A stretch of DNA of 52,344 bases from an uncultured Alphaproteobacteria bacterium (GTDB lineage Bacteria; Pseudomonadota; Alphaproteobacteria; RF32; CAG-239). Made by a program: the position numbers and the translations under genes. The notes below the pieces were generated by a model. The model made no database searches and was not told where the DNA came from. It saw only the letters and a program-made list of their open reading frames with translations. How positions within the stretch are numbered: position 1 is the first letter of the stretch; every line of letters starts with the position of its first letter. The stretch spans positions 1 through 52,344 of the forward strand of contig CALXUE010000011.1 of the NCBI GenBank assembly GCA_944391615.1. The letters run 5' to 3'. This document shows, in pieces, positions 24,806 through 34,600 of the stretch.

Positions 24806-27800
24806 TTATTTGATATTTTCACTCATTGGGCCTTGCTTTAAGGTTTCGGTGTATATTTTTGCAAAACCCGAAAAGGCTGAAATGTTGTTAATGGCTTGAT
24901 CTATTTCTCTGATGTCTATTTTGTTCTCATCAAAGGTTTCTGTCAAGACATTAAAGGCACTTTCATAGATGCTGCCGTCAAAATAGGGCTTAAAGGCATT
25001 CCTTAGACGCACAATAACGGTTTCTCTGCCGGCTTTCTTCAATGCTGTGGCCCAATCTAAGATTAATTTTTGTTGCTCTTCACTCAATTTTTGGTTCGGC
25101 TGCGGTTTTTCTATTAAGTATTTTATGGTGTCTGCCGCCTCGTTCCACTGATTGTTTTGCCAATAAATTTCGCCCTTCATCAATAGGCCGTTGCGGCTAT
25201 AGTCGTTCCTTAACAACTCTAATGCGGCTTCAGGTTCGCCCATGGCGGATAGTGCCTTGGCTCTTATGATGCGGCGATGGTTGATTATGCTGGGGGATAA
25301 ATATTCGTTTTCGCTTTTATCCAAATTGTTTATGGCTTCACTCGGATTGTCTTGAAACAGGTTTATTAAGGCCATTCTGGTGCCTATGGCTCCTTTTTCT
25401 TCTGCAGTTAGGCCTCCTCTTTGGTATTGTGCAGATAAAATTTCATACGCCCTATCTAATAAATCTACCGCAACCAATCTGTCGGCTATCTTGGTGGCTA
25501 TTTGATTATATTGTTTGCTCAATGGTGCCAGCCAATTATAATCTTCATACATAGCGAGTGATTTGAGACTGCTCATTTGCGAATCCAGATTGCCTAAATA
25601 AACATTTTCAAATATGCTGACCATTTGACGTGTGATGTCGGTTTGTTCTTCCGATGTGCTCATATTACGCAAGGTGTTCAGGGTTTTGAGGGATGAGGCA
25701 TAATCTTTGGCCTGACTGTAAAATGAAGCCAAATCTTTTAATATGTCTTTTTTGAAGCTGGTCTCACCCCAAGCATAACGCAATCTTTCGTATTCTTTAA
25801 TCGCGTCAGCTGTTTTGAAGCTGTTGGTGCGCGTTTGTAATTTTATGATGTCTCGGCGCGCATAGGCTGAATACTTGGGCGAATTTAGCAAGGCTGTGTT
25901 TCGGTATTCTCTGATGGCGTTGAGTGGGTAACCTAACATTTCCATTTTCTTGGCACCATAATAACTGACTAGGGCCGTGAAATCTGCTTGGTTGTCTGAG
26001 TTGCGGATGATGTCTATGCTGTTTTGAAGGTTTAAGTCGTCATTGGCTTGGATACTGGCCTCCGCGGCAACTAAAGAAATTCTTCTCCTTACCTCGTTGG
26101 GGTAATCTTTTATCAGATAAGCATAACTGTTGATGATGCTGTTGTCCTCTTTTTTGGGTGATACTGCGGCTGATGTTAATATTCTCCACAAGTTGGCTTC
26201 CGGTGAGTTGGCTAAATCTTCATACGAAAAATCTTCCATTGCCTCAGAATATCTTCTTAGCAGAAAGTTGGCAACGCCTTTTAGTTTATGGTAATTGGGC
26301 GTTTGTTGTAGAGCGGGATTGTCTCGTCCCAGTTTTTCCAAAAGTTGGAGCGCTTCCAGACCTAAACCTTTGCTGAGGTAATAGGTGGCTAGCGTTATGG
26401 TTCTTGTTTCTTTTTGATCCTTATTGGCTGCGGCAATGTTGTTTTCGAGTTCCGCTTGAGCCTCGTTAAACGGTTGTGCTAAAAGCTCCTTGTCTATCGG
26501 GGCAAAAATGTTGTCTTCCATTGGTGCCTGTTGGTTTAGTTTGGCTCGGCGCTTGAGTATGTCTAAATTTTCTGATATCCGCATACTGCCTTTGGTACGG
26601 CGAATTAATACGCCGGTGCTGCCTATATCCGTATTGAGGTCATCGGTGTTAAATATACTGGCTATGCCGTTGTAGCTGCTCATAAATTCTATATCCGGAT
26701 ATAGATAATTGTTTTTTAAGCCGGTATTGATTTCGTCTGTGGTGAGTACTGTTATTATATCACCAATTTCCGGATCAAAAAAAGACACACTCTGATTGAG
26801 CGAGGTGCTTGGAATATATAAATAAGCATTATTGGCTACATCATATTGCGGAAAAATTGAAAATTCTTTGGTCTTGACCGCCGGATGCCCCGTATATAAA
26901 TCAACAATCCACAGCAAACCTTCTTTGCGGATATTGACATTGGCGTCTTTTTGCGGTGTGAGGCGTATGATGGCGGCCATGTTATTGGGAATCTGGATTA
27001 CATCCGTTCCGAGTGGGGCTGCCTCTTTGGCTAGTTCGCTTATGTCAAAAGTTTGTGGGTGGTCAAAGACTATCCACAAATAACCATTCCTCTTGAAAAC
27101 ACCTATGCTGACCGGTATGTTCCATGAAAAACTCAGGCTGTTGGTCTTGATGAGCGGTGCTTCCTCTTGGTTGCCGGATGCAAGACCTTCCGTGTTTGAC
27201 AAGGCACTAAAGTAATTTTGATTTTCTGATGGGCGAGATGATAAATCTATTATTAAGTTGTTGTTTTGCTCATACCTTTGTTTTAAGTTCTCGGGAAAAG
27301 ATAATACAGTTTGCCCGTCTTCTCTTTGGGTAAAAGTTAGGCCGCCTTTTTGAGGATAATTCTTTATGCTGCTGCTCTTTAAGCGGAATGGGGCGGCAAA
27401 AATCAAATCTGTTTTACCCTCTCCGGTGTTGATACGATATGTGGGCAGTTTGGGAAATTTTATGATAAAACGGTCAAAGTCTTCTTCCGCTTTGTAGCTG
27501 ATTTCAATAGTGGGAAGAGGGCCGGCTTGGGGCAAAACTTTAGCGTCGGTATCTGTTTCAAAGGCTATGTATAGCTTGTTGTCTTTTGTGTAGCTGTTTG
27601 CTGAAATATCGGGCGAAAGTTTTAATTCCAGCGCTTTCTTATCGGGGCTTGTCGGACCCAGCTGTATATATTGCGGAAGTATTTGGGCTATGGTTTCCAA
27701 ATCTTGCAGGTTGCTTTGGCTTAATTGGATGTTTAATATGTTGTCGGTTTGCGAAATGTCATAAGTTTCATTTGCGGCAAGCTCTATCTCTGCCAAAACG

Positions 27801-27922
27801 CCTTTTTGTGTTCTTTCCAGCGTTATGGCTGACGTGGCTTCTGTTATGCATGCTAAGCTTAAAAGCATACTCAGAAAAGTTGCCTTGCCTAAAAATTTTG
27901 TTATGTCATTTTTGTTTTTCAA
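24806..27922 (-). CDS. Large secreted TPR-type protein of the flagellar cluster
   Basis: The 1038-residue protein has a signal-like N-terminal helix (14-33). A beta-rich N-terminal half (about 35-430) follows, with repeated L-I-F-A-A-P-F / L-W-I-V-D-L-Y segments that resemble AMIN-like beta domains. The helical C-terminal half has TPR-like repeats ([18 protein letters not shown] and later ones). Its location directly after motE is shared with long TPR proteins in other Alphaproteobacteria, suggesting a periplasmic flagellar-motor role (inference). The start codon is TTG two bases after the motE stop, with GAGAAA upstream. Translational coupling is likely. Confidence 0.78.
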   Translation of the reverse strand: MKNKNDITKFLGKATFLSMLLSLACITEATSAITLERTQKGVLAEIELAANETYDISQTDNILNIQLSQSNLQDLETIAQILPQYIQLGPTSPDKKALELKLSPDISANSYTKDNKLYIAFETDTDAKVLPQAGPLPTIEISYKAEEDFDRFIIKFPKLPTYRINTGEGKTDLIFAAPFRLKSSSIKNYPQKGGLTFTQREDGQTVLSFPENLKQRYEQNNNLIIDLSSRPSENQNYFSALSNTEGLASGNQEEAPLIKTNSLSFSWNIPVSIGVFKRNGYLWIVFDHPQTFDISELAKEAAPLGTDVIQIPNNMAAIIRLTPQKDANVNIRKEGLLWIVDLYTGHPAVKTKEFSIFPQYDVANNAYLYIPSTSLNQSVSFFDPEIGDIITVLTTDEINTGLKNNYLYPDIEFMSSYNGIASIFNTDDLNTDIGSTGVLIRRTKGSMRISENLDILKRRAKLNQQAPMEDNIFAPIDKELLAQPFNEAQAELENNIAAANKDQKETRTITLATYYLSKGLGLEALQLLEKLGRDNPALQQTPNYHKLKGVANFLLRRYSEAMEDFSYEDLANSPEANLWRILTSAAVSPKKEDNSIINSYAYLIKDYPNEVRRRISLVAAEASIQANDDLNLQNSIDIIRNSDNQADFTALVSYYGAKKMEMLGYPLNAIREYRNTALLNSPKYSAYARRDIIKLQTRTNSFKTADAIKEYERLRYAWGETSFKKDILKDLASFYSQAKDYASSLKTLNTLRNMSTSEEQTDITRQMVSIFENVYLGNLDSQMSSLKSLAMYEDYNWLAPLSKQYNQIATKIADRLVAVDLLDRAYEILSAQYQRGGLTAEEKGAIGTRMALINLFQDNPSEAINNLDKSENEYLSPSIINHRRIIRAKALSAMGEPEAALELLRNDYSRNGLLMKGEIYWQNNQWNEAADTIKYLIEKPQPNQKLSEEQQKLILDWATALKKAGRETVIVRLRNAFKPYFDGSIYESAFNVLTETFDENKIDIREIDQAINNISAFSGFAKIYTETLKQGPMSENIK

Positions 27923-27924
27923 TC

Positions 27925-28575
27925 TTATTTCTCGATATTGGTTAAACTATTGCCGATTAAGTGATTGGTGACTGCCTTTGCCTTTGCGGCATCCATCTTG
28001 GATAAAATGGCCGATGAGGTGGTGGGTTTCATGCCTCTTAACAAAGCTGTGGCCAGCTCTATGTCCAAGGTGTTTATGATGCGGGCAGCGTCTTGCGGTT
28101 TCATGGATGTATAGAGTTTGACTAATGCGGCTAATTTGCCTTGTTCTTTTTCTTTGTAATCTTGCATCAAATCTCTTAATTTGCTTTCATATGCTTGGAG
28201 TTGCTCTAGCTTCTTGTTGATTTCTTCTTCCGTTATATGAAGTTGTAGGGCTTTCTTGTCTATTTCTTTTTCTCTCATGTCCAGTGCTTCTCGGCGTTGC
28301 GCCAAATCTTGTAATATGGCCACTTCTGATTCCGTAAATGTTGGGCCGGGGGCTTTGCCGGAAGAAATGTCTTCTTGGCTGCCTTGCTTTAGGGCCGTGC
28401 TTAGGGCTTGAGTCGTGGCACTGTCTTCTTCTGCAAAAGCAGCTTGCGTTTCTAGTCTTATGCTATGTTGTGATGAATTGTTGATGGTGTTGACCACATA
28501 GCTTATTTTTATGCTCAGCATTAAAACTGACAGGCATATAAATATTGGTAAGATACGCAATTTCTTCTTGAACAT
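27925..28575 (-). CDS. motE: MotE-family flagellar motor chaperone
   Basis: The 216-residue protein has one N-terminal TM helix (about 8-30), a coiled coil (about 88-150, rich in Glu/Lys/Leu) and a C-terminal MgtE-N-like helical domain (V-K-L-Y-T-S-M-K-P-Q-D-A-A-R-I-I-N-T-L-D). This architecture is the MotE family, described in Sinorhizobium as a periplasmic chaperone for motor protein MotC. The ATG has AGGAAAA upstream. It sits between a DUF6468 gene and the TPR gene in the flagellar unit. Confidence 0.87.
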   Translation of the reverse strand: MFKKKLRILPIFICLSVLMLSIKISYVVNTINNSSQHSIRLETQAAFAEEDSATTQALSTALKQGSQEDISSGKAPGPTFTESEVAILQDLAQRREALDMREKEIDKKALQLHITEEEINKKLEQLQAYESKLRDLMQDYKEKEQGKLAALVKLYTSMKPQDAARIINTLDIELATALLRGMKPTTSSAILSKMDAAKAKAVTNHLIGNSLTNIEK

Positions 28576-28583
28576 GTTTTTTC

Positions 28584-29039
28584 CTATTTGATTGAGCGTA
28601 ATGCTTTTAATAATTCCAGTTCGGCCGAGGAGGGGGAATCTTCCTCTGCTGTTGCGGGGGTTGATGATGTTGTTTGGGAAACGGCTTCTTCAGAAGATAT
28701 TTCTCCTTTGATTTGGCGCCCGTTATGTATGACATTTTCTAATCTGTCTGCCAGACTGTCGGCTCTTTCGTTGATGAACATCAGGTCATCTTTTAGGTTC
28801 TTGGCACTGTCTACAACCTCTTTTAGTTCACCGGAAGTGGTCTTGGTGGCATCTTTGAGCTTGGGAATCGAATTCTCGGCTTTGTTGGTGGCTTCATTCA
28901 ATGAGTATACCAATTTGGCCAGACTACTTTGGTTTTGCCTCATGGCTTCAAGATTGCGGTTTAGCTTGTAGGCAAAAATGATTGTCGGTATTAATAAGAT
29001 GATGATGATGATATTGATTAAAAGCTCAAGATTATTCAT
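28584..29039 (-). CDS. DUF6468-type flagellar-cluster membrane protein
   Basis: The 151-residue protein has one N-terminal TM helix (6-24, I-I-I-I-I-L-L-I-P-T-I-I-F-A-Y), a coiled coil up to about residue 110, and a Ser/Thr/Glu tail. Position between fliM and motE and the layout fit DUF6468, a small family in alphaproteobacterial flagellar operons with no known activity. Its ATG overlaps the end of fliM by eight bases. The family name is from memory, so treat it as probable. Confidence 0.72.
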   Translation of the reverse strand: MNNLELLINIIIIILLIPTIIFAYKLNRNLEAMRQNQSSLAKLVYSLNEATNKAENSIPKLKDATKTTSGELKEVVDSAKNLKDDLMFINERADSLADRLENVIHNGRQIKGEISSEEAVSQTTSSTPATAEEDSPSSAELELLKALRSIK

Positions 29040-30195
29040 CTTTGGGTGCCTTTCCTTTGATTTTTATGGCAATTTTATCTGATTTGCGGCCCATCGTTCC
29101 GATAAGTAACGGGACATCTCCGCAACATAGGGTTATGTCGGCATTCTTGCTCATATCTAAGTCTAAAAATGAACCTTTTTTCCATTTGGCTATCTCGCCT
29201 AAGTCTATGGACATTTCTTTTAAGGATGCTTTAAGCTCTATTTCCGTGTCCCAGAGCTCTTCGACAAGGTGATTTTCCCATATCGTGTCGCGTCCGTATC
29301 TTTCGCCCATAAACATTTGCAACAATAGGTCTCTGACCGGTTCTAATGTGGCATACGGCAACATTAAGTCCAAACGCCCGCCGCGGTCTTCCATGTCTAT
29401 GTGAAGGTGGGCCACAATGACGGCGTTGGATAAGCGGGCTATGGTTGCAAAACGCGGGTTGGTTTCGGTGCGGTCATAGCTGAAATTTACAGATGTTATC
29501 GGGTCAAAAGCTGTCGATAAATCGGCTAAGACCAAATCTATCATGTCTTTGACAAGATTAAGTTCTATGGTTGTGTAGGAGCGTCCTTCTATGCGCATGG
29601 CCGCCGTGCCTCTTCTGCCTCCTAACAAAACATCTACGATGGAATATACCAATGCCGAATCGACTGAAATCAGACCATAGTTGTCCCATTCCTCGGCTCT
29701 GAATACGGCTAAAAGTGTTGGTTGGGTTAAACCCTCAATGTATTCTCCAAAACGCATGGATTCTATACTCTCCAGCGAAACTTCAACGTTATCTTGGGTG
29801 AAGTTTCTCATCGAGGTGGCCATCATCCTTATCAGACGGTCAAAGACGACGTCTAACATTGGGAGGCGCTCATAGGATATCATGGATGAATTTAAAATGG
29901 CTTTTACGCCGGCGCTGACATCTTCTTCGCCCTTATTCATCAACGAATCCAGCTCTTCTTGATTGAGAATATTTTTTACGCTTTCTGTTGTTGATGCTCC
30001 TTGTGTGGATTGTGCAACTGCTTCGGAGGCCGAGGTTGTCTCCGGTTTCTCGGCAGATTGTGCTGTTGCTTGGGCTTTTTGCTCTTTTGAGCCTTTGGAC
30101 TCTTTGGACTCTGCGGAAACTTGCTCCGGCGTTGCTTGCTTTTCCGTTGCTTGTGATGCTTGTGTCGTTTTTTTATTTTGCTCTTCTTCTGCCAC
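29032..30195 (-). CDS. fliM: Flagellar motor switch protein FliM
   Basis: The 387-residue protein has an extended low-complexity Gln/Glu/Ala/Ser N-terminus (1-70), then L-N-Q-E-E-L-D-S-L-M-N, the FliM middle domain (Y-E-R-L-P-M-L-D-V-V-F-D-R, V-L-L-G-G-R-R-G, F-S-Y-D-R-T-E-T-N-P-R-F), and a C-terminal SpoA/FliN-like domain (about 310-380). It is the CheY-P-binding switch of the C-ring. The N-terminus is longer than usual, and the canonical CheY-binding peptide of FliM is not obvious. The start is GTG after AAAGGAC. fliL is 27 bases upstream. Confidence 0.94.
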   Translation of the reverse strand: MAEEEQNKKTTQASQATEKQATPEQVSAESKESKGSKEQKAQATAQSAEKPETTSASEAVAQSTQGASTTESVKNILNQEELDSLMNKGEEDVSAGVKAILNSSMISYERLPMLDVVFDRLIRMMATSMRNFTQDNVEVSLESIESMRFGEYIEGLTQPTLLAVFRAEEWDNYGLISVDSALVYSIVDVLLGGRRGTAAMRIEGRSYTTIELNLVKDMIDLVLADLSTAFDPITSVNFSYDRTETNPRFATIARLSNAVIVAHLHIDMEDRGGRLDLMLPYATLEPVRDLLLQMFMGERYGRDTIWENHLVEELWDTEIELKASLKEMSIDLGEIAKWKKGSFLDLDMSKNADITLCCGDVPLLIGTMGRKSDKIAIKIKGKAPKDE

Positions 30196-30222
30196 CGTCT
30201 TTGTCCTTTCGGCGTTATTGCT

Positions 30223-30765
30223 TTATTCTATTATTTCAAAGGTTTTAAAGTTTATGTTGGTTACTTTTATCGGGGATAATATGAGATTGAGACGATATAG
30301 CAAGTCTTGTTTTAGCCAATATAAACCTTCTGGGGTTTGAACCTCTTCTGCCGATAATCCTACCATATGTTCTATCAACAAGGTGTTAACGCGCGGTGAT
30401 AATCCCTCAATTATTTGTATTTTGTCTGAATCCGGCGTTTCTATTGTCAACTGTATCTTGACTTTTTTGGCGGCATTCTTCTCGGCTTTTAGGTTGCAGT
30501 CAACTTCCTTAAAGTCATATAAAATCAAGCCGCTGTTACTACTTTTGCTTTCTGTTTGATTTTCTATTACCGTATAATTTTGTGGCTTTTCGGCTTTTTT
30601 TTCATTGCTCTTTACGGCATAAAAACTTACTACCAATCCGATGATTATCAGTATTGGAAGTATGATTATCAGTATCTTTTTCTTGGTTATGTTTGATGCA
30701 CTTGAGGTTGATGTTTCTTCCCCTTCTTCTTCCTCATCATCAAAAACTTTATCGTCTTTAACCAT
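30223..30765 (-). CDS. fliL: Flagellar basal body-associated protein FliL
   Basis: The 180-residue protein has an acidic cytoplasmic N-terminus (1-27), one TM helix (about 29-48, I-L-I-I-I-L-P-I-L-I-I-I-G-L), and a periplasmic domain with the FliL pattern (Y-D-F-K-E-V-D-C-N-L, K-V-K-I-Q-L-T-I-E, and L-N-L-I-L-S-P-I-K-V-T-N-I-N-F). It associates with stator units. It is the first gene of the flagellar unit fliL-fliM-DUF6468-motE-TPR-uvrB. The ATG lies downstream of GGGGAA. Confidence 0.88.
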   Translation of the reverse strand: MVKDDKVFDDEEEEGEETSTSSASNITKKKILIIILPILIIIGLVVSFYAVKSNEKKAEKPQNYTVIENQTESKSSNSGLILYDFKEVDCNLKAEKNAAKKVKIQLTIETPDSDKIQIIEGLSPRVNTLLIEHMVGLSAEEVQTPEGLYWLKQDLLYRLNLILSPIKVTNINFKTFEIIE

Positions 30766-31016
30766 TTTTATTCCCCATTCAAAATGATATGCTCTTACTT
30801 TAGACTATTATTTCTTCTTAGAAAACTACAAAAAGCGACTTATTAAACATATTTTTTTATTTTTTTAACCTTTAATTATCTTATTTTCGTTATAATTGCC
30901 TTAACATTTGTCATTTAGGTTATCTTAAATTCCGGCTTTGGCCTTCATAATTTGTTGGCATTGCTTTGAATTTTATGATATACTTAACTTTGTGTGATAT
31001 TACTTGGATTGGGCTT
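30766..31016. other. Divergent intergenic region between fliL and the pilin-like locus
   Basis: About 250 bases of AT-rich sequence separate the divergent units and must contain both promoters. No clear -35/-10 pair stands out; TA-rich stretches near 30890 and 30980 are candidates. No gene or known RNA is seen. Confidence 0.35.
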
Positions 31017-31712
31017 ATGTATATTTGGGTTGTTTTAGCTACTTTTATTGTTGCTCTGGCCTCTTTTAATCTTTCGGTGCGGTCGGATATGCGCAATATT
31101 TATGTCGCTCCTCAGGCTGAGGCTACTTTGACTAAAATCTATTTGCAACAAAAAGCTGCTCAGACTTTTGTGACCGATCAGGCTTATCAAAGCGGTAGTT
31201 ATACCCCCGGTGAGGTGAGCTTGGATGATATTAAAGACTTTTTGCCGGTCGGCTTCCAAATCGATGAAGATAATGATATTACTAAACAGAACTTTTCTTA
31301 TCTTTATTGTGTCAGTACCGATACGGAAAATATGGCCAACAAAGCGGCCCAATGCTCGGGTGATAATTATCGTCCTTATCTTATTACTTATGGGTGCATT
31401 CCTCAACGTTGGAAAAATGTGAGAGATGGAAAACCTAGAAACGATTTGATTTCGGCTATTTATAATGTGTTCGGTGTGGGCGGCGGACACATCGGTTATA
31501 CGGTGCCTTTGGAACCGGTTAAATCTGAGCAAAACAAAATCGGTACATCTATGGGAATTAATGCTCGTGATGTGAAATGGGATCCTATCCCTCAATACAT
31601 TGTCTCAGGTGATGAAGGTGAACACAGTTTTTATAATGTTTGCGGTGATAATAAAGCTTGCGATTATTGCTTGGCCTATATTTCCACCTTGCCGTCAAAG
31701 CTACAGCACTAG
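31017..31712 (+). CDS. Pilin-like membrane-anchored protein, unknown
   Basis: From ATG 31017 the product has 231 residues. A hydrophobic N-terminal helix (2-17, I-W-V-V-L-A-T-F-I-V-A-L-A-S-F) runs into an amphipathic segment (R-S-D-M-R-N-I-Y), like a type IV pilin N-terminus without the usual Gly cleavage motif. The globular part holds six Cys, possibly disulfides (Y-L-Y-C-V-S, C-G-D-N-K-A-C-D-Y-C). A start at 30966 is possible but lacks a ribosome site. It precedes the prepilin-type adhesin by 23 bases and is probably co-transcribed with it. No family assignment is secure. Confidence 0.68.
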   Translation: MYIWVVLATFIVALASFNLSVRSDMRNIYVAPQAEATLTKIYLQQKAAQTFVTDQAYQSGSYTPGEVSLDDIKDFLPVGFQIDEDNDITKQNFSYLYCVSTDTENMANKAAQCSGDNYRPYLITYGCIPQRWKNVRDGKPRNDLISAIYNVFGVGGGHIGYTVPLEPVKSEQNKIGTSMGINARDVKWDPIPQYIVSGDEGEHSFYNVCGDNKACDYCLAYISTLPSKLQH

Positions 31713-31735
31713 CTTAACTCAGAAGGAGATGTGTG

Positions 31736-34519
31736 ATGTCTAAATTGTTTAATTCTAAGGAAAATTCCGGCGGCTTAATGATTGAAGCCTTGGCTATGCT
31801 TACGCTTATTGCTATGGTTACTCCTATTTTGTATAAAAAAGCGGCTGAACGCACAACCGAATTGCAGGATATTAATGCGGCTAGCCAAATGAGAGTGATG
31901 ATTCAAGGATTTGATAATTATATTAAAGATCATTATTCCGAAATTATTAAAGGTAATGAAATTACTACCGGTTGTAAGGGGGCTGAAACTCAAAATTTTG
32001 ATACCTTTAAGAATGATGGTACCGGTGCCGTGGTTATTGATAAAATTGCTCATTTGTGTGATTATTTACCTTATGGCTTTGTTGATGAAGATGGTAATAT
32101 TCGTGGCAGCAATACCTTTAACGGATATCAGCTGGCTATTGCTAAGCGTTCTTCCGTGGCCAATAATCCTACTCAAGATACAAATGCTTTGACCGGTTTT
32201 ATTTTGGCTGATCCTAAATTTGAAATTCCTATGATCCGCGCCTCACGTATTGCCTCTATGATTGGTAGTAACGGCGGTTATACTAAAGGTAAAGAAGCTA
32301 ACGGTGTTCAGGGCGTATGGAAAGTTGATGATCTTTCTACCTTGGGGTTGGATCCTCAACATGAGGGATCTATCGTGGCTGCTTCTTTTCAGTCTATTAC
32401 AAGTGGTAGTATGGCCAGCGATGATTATTTGAAACGCGTGCCGGGGGATACTGAGCTTGAAAATACCATGGAAGCTACACTCTCTATGGGGGATCATGAT
32501 ATTAAAGATGTTAATCAACTCATTATTACCGGTGATGGTGATGATGCTTTGAAAATTGAAAACGGCGGTGCAGATATAGCCGGTGACATTACGGCTGGCG
32601 GCGATATTACTGCTGATGGAAATCTTTCGGCTTCCGGTGGTAAGTTTAAGGTTCAGGACGGTAAGCTGACGGCTACAGGAGCTCAAATTAACGGTAATGC
32701 CAATGTCACCGGTAGTATTACAGGCGGATCTGCTAATATTAGCGGTAATGTTAATGCCGGAACCATTAATACAACTGGTAATGTTACGGTTGGTGGTGCG
32801 CTTACGGTTAATAAAGATGGTACCTTTAAGCAAAATATTAATGTGACCGGAGATTCTACTGTGGGCGGAAATTCTACCGTTAAAGGAAATTTACAGGTCG
32901 ACGGTAGTGCTACTATTAATAATAATTTGACGGTTGGCGGAACTTCTAATCTCAATAATTTAAATGTCGCCGGAACGTCTAATTTTCAAGGTGATGCTAA
33001 TTTTGAACAAAATGTGTCTGTCGGTGGTGATTTGAGTGTGGGCGGCACTATTAAGTCTGAGCAAACAAAGTCAAAACGTTTGCAAGGCGGTTTGATGGCC
33101 AATGACTGGGCTTCAAACCCCAGTAACGACCGTTTTGTCTTTACGGCTGAATGGGGACAAGGAAATATTAATAACAGTAAAGTGTTTATGGGTCCTAACA
33201 ATGAAGTGATTGTCGGTAATAAGTCGGTCAGTATGAATGTTTCCGGCACTCAAATTGTTATGGCTCCGACAGATGGCTCTGTTACTCTTGCTCCGGGCGG
33301 CGTTAATAGTCGTGAATTGATTGTGACTAAAGGGCAGACTTTGGTCGATAACGGTCGCTTTATTGTTTCCACCGGCGCTACAAACGGCTTAAACCAGTTG
33401 GAAACATCCGATAGTCGTATTGATATGTTTAGAGACACAAACGGCAGTATCTTGTCGGTTACAAACGGTACGGCTTCAACAGACGGGTCCGTACAGATTA
33501 GAAAAGGCGTTTTGGAGGTGAGTTCGAATTATTCTTCCGATATTTTGACCTCGTTGCCAAGCGGCACCGGTTATATTTTGGCTGACCGTTTTGTTGATCA
33601 ACGTAAGTGGGATGCTAATGCAACTCCGACGGTGGCCGATGTGTCTTCTTATCATCCGGATTATGATGCTTATCAGGTGAATCCGGCTTATACTTCCGTT
33701 ATGCATGATATTAAGTTAACCACTCGCGGTGGTGCGCGTTTGAGTGATATTTTACCTGACTTTATTAATAAAGGTATCTATGTGGTTAGTAATAACTACG
33801 ATGAAAATGTGCCTTATTGGGAAAAAATTACCGTGAGTGTGAAAACATCTGGCGGCAAAACACAGGTTGTTCCTAATATCGGCTCCGGAAAACAGTGTTC
33901 TTCAACAGATTCAAACTGCTGGACTTCTCCTTGGATGGGTATTATTCCTGCGCCGATTTGTCCTCCGGGGTATGCTCGTATTATTACAATCAACCCTGCA
34001 GGTTGGGCTATGGCTCAAGCCGGTGTTCCGGGGCCTCAGGTTTCGGCTAGCCAAAGACGTGATTTGTGGACCCCTGACTACCCAAGGAACCCTTCAGACA
34101 CGCCGACACCTACACCACTTTATTTCCAGAAAAATACGTGGTTAAGAGCGAACGTTTATCCTCATAAGAGCGGTAATACCTTCTATGGATGGAGTGCTAT
34201 TATGGGCTTTATGTATCCTTATGTTTACTACAAAGACTATATTGACGATTTGGGCTTGAAGGCTACTGACAGTGTTTCTCAGGATACAACTTTGAAAGAC
34301 AGTGAATTGGTGGTGTGGAATTTGTTCCCTGTCTTGAGACGTCAGTTGGAAGCTTATGTTACGGTTTATTGCTATTTTGACCGTGTTAATGATCGTTATA
34401 GTAATGCGTATGTGGACAAGTATGACCAGTTTAATAACTTTAGAAGTACTTGGTCTAAAGACAATGCTTATGCGAAACGTTTGAATGATCCTACGTTGAG
34501 CTATGATGATATTTGGTAA
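31736..34519 (+). CDS. Large type IV prepilin-like adhesin (PilV-like) with repetitive stalk
   Basis: The 927-residue protein has a prepilin N-terminus: basic leader, S-G-G-L-M-I-E-A-L-A-M-L with cleavage after the first Gly and Glu at +5, then a hydrophobic helix. After a pilin-like region (to about 270) come roughly 170 residues of short Gly/Asn/Thr repeats (about 275-445; D-I-T-A-G-G-D-I-T, N-V-T-G-S-I-T-G-G) that look like a beta-helical stalk. A globular C-terminal region (450-927) contains C-P-P-G-Y-A-R and several Trp/Tyr. The plan recalls PilV shufflon-type minor pilins, in which the C-terminal part is the adhesin. The start follows AAGGAG. No invertase or recombination sites were seen. 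Confidence 0.8.
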   Translation: MSKLFNSKENSGGLMIEALAMLTLIAMVTPILYKKAAERTTELQDINAASQMRVMIQGFDNYIKDHYSEIIKGNEITTGCKGAETQNFDTFKNDGTGAVVIDKIAHLCDYLPYGFVDEDGNIRGSNTFNGYQLAIAKRSSVANNPTQDTNALTGFILADPKFEIPMIRASRIASMIGSNGGYTKGKEANGVQGVWKVDDLSTLGLDPQHEGSIVAASFQSITSGSMASDDYLKRVPGDTELENTMEATLSMGDHDIKDVNQLIITGDGDDALKIENGGADIAGDITAGGDITADGNLSASGGKFKVQDGKLTATGAQINGNANVTGSITGGSANISGNVNAGTINTTGNVTVGGALTVNKDGTFKQNINVTGDSTVGGNSTVKGNLQVDGSATINNNLTVGGTSNLNNLNVAGTSNFQGDANFEQNVSVGGDLSVGGTIKSEQTKSKRLQGGLMANDWASNPSNDRFVFTAEWGQGNINNSKVFMGPNNEVIVGNKSVSMNVSGTQIVMAPTDGSVTLAPGGVNSRELIVTKGQTLVDNGRFIVSTGATNGLNQLETSDSRIDMFRDTNGSILSVTNGTASTDGSVQIRKGVLEVSSNYSSDILTSLPSGTGYILADRFVDQRKWDANATPTVADVSSYHPDYDAYQVNPAYTSVMHDIKLTTRGGARLSDILPDFINKGIYVVSNNYDENVPYWEKITVSVKTSGGKTQVVPNIGSGKQCSSTDSNCWTSPWMGIIPAPICPPGYARIITINPAGWAMAQAGVPGPQVSASQRRDLWTPDYPRNPSDTPTPTPLYFQKNTWLRANVYPHKSGNTFYGWSAIMGFMYPYVYYKDYIDDLGLKATDSVSQDTTLKDSELVVWNLFPVLRRQLEAYVTVYCYFDRVNDRYSNAYVDKYDQFNNFRSTWSKDNAYAKRLNDPTLSYDDIW

Positions 34520-34536
34520 ACTTATTTTCAGACATA

Positions 34537-34572
34537 AAATACCGTTTGCTATGGTTGGTAAGCGGTATTTTT
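34537..34572 (+). terminator. Hairpin between the adhesin gene and its downstream partner
   Basis: A long stem with 8 outer pairs AAATACCG / CGGTATTT (34537-34544, 34563-34570) is extended by G-U tolerant pairs and followed by T. It probably attenuates rather than isolates the next gene, which starts only 31 bases on. Confidence 0.65.
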
Positions 34573-34600
34573 CCTTCGATTTTGATACAAGGAGAACTTT

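Noticed and set aside
31775..33706. Several antisense frames inside the large adhesin gene
   Set aside because: They mirror the repeat structure of the real gene and have no independent starts.
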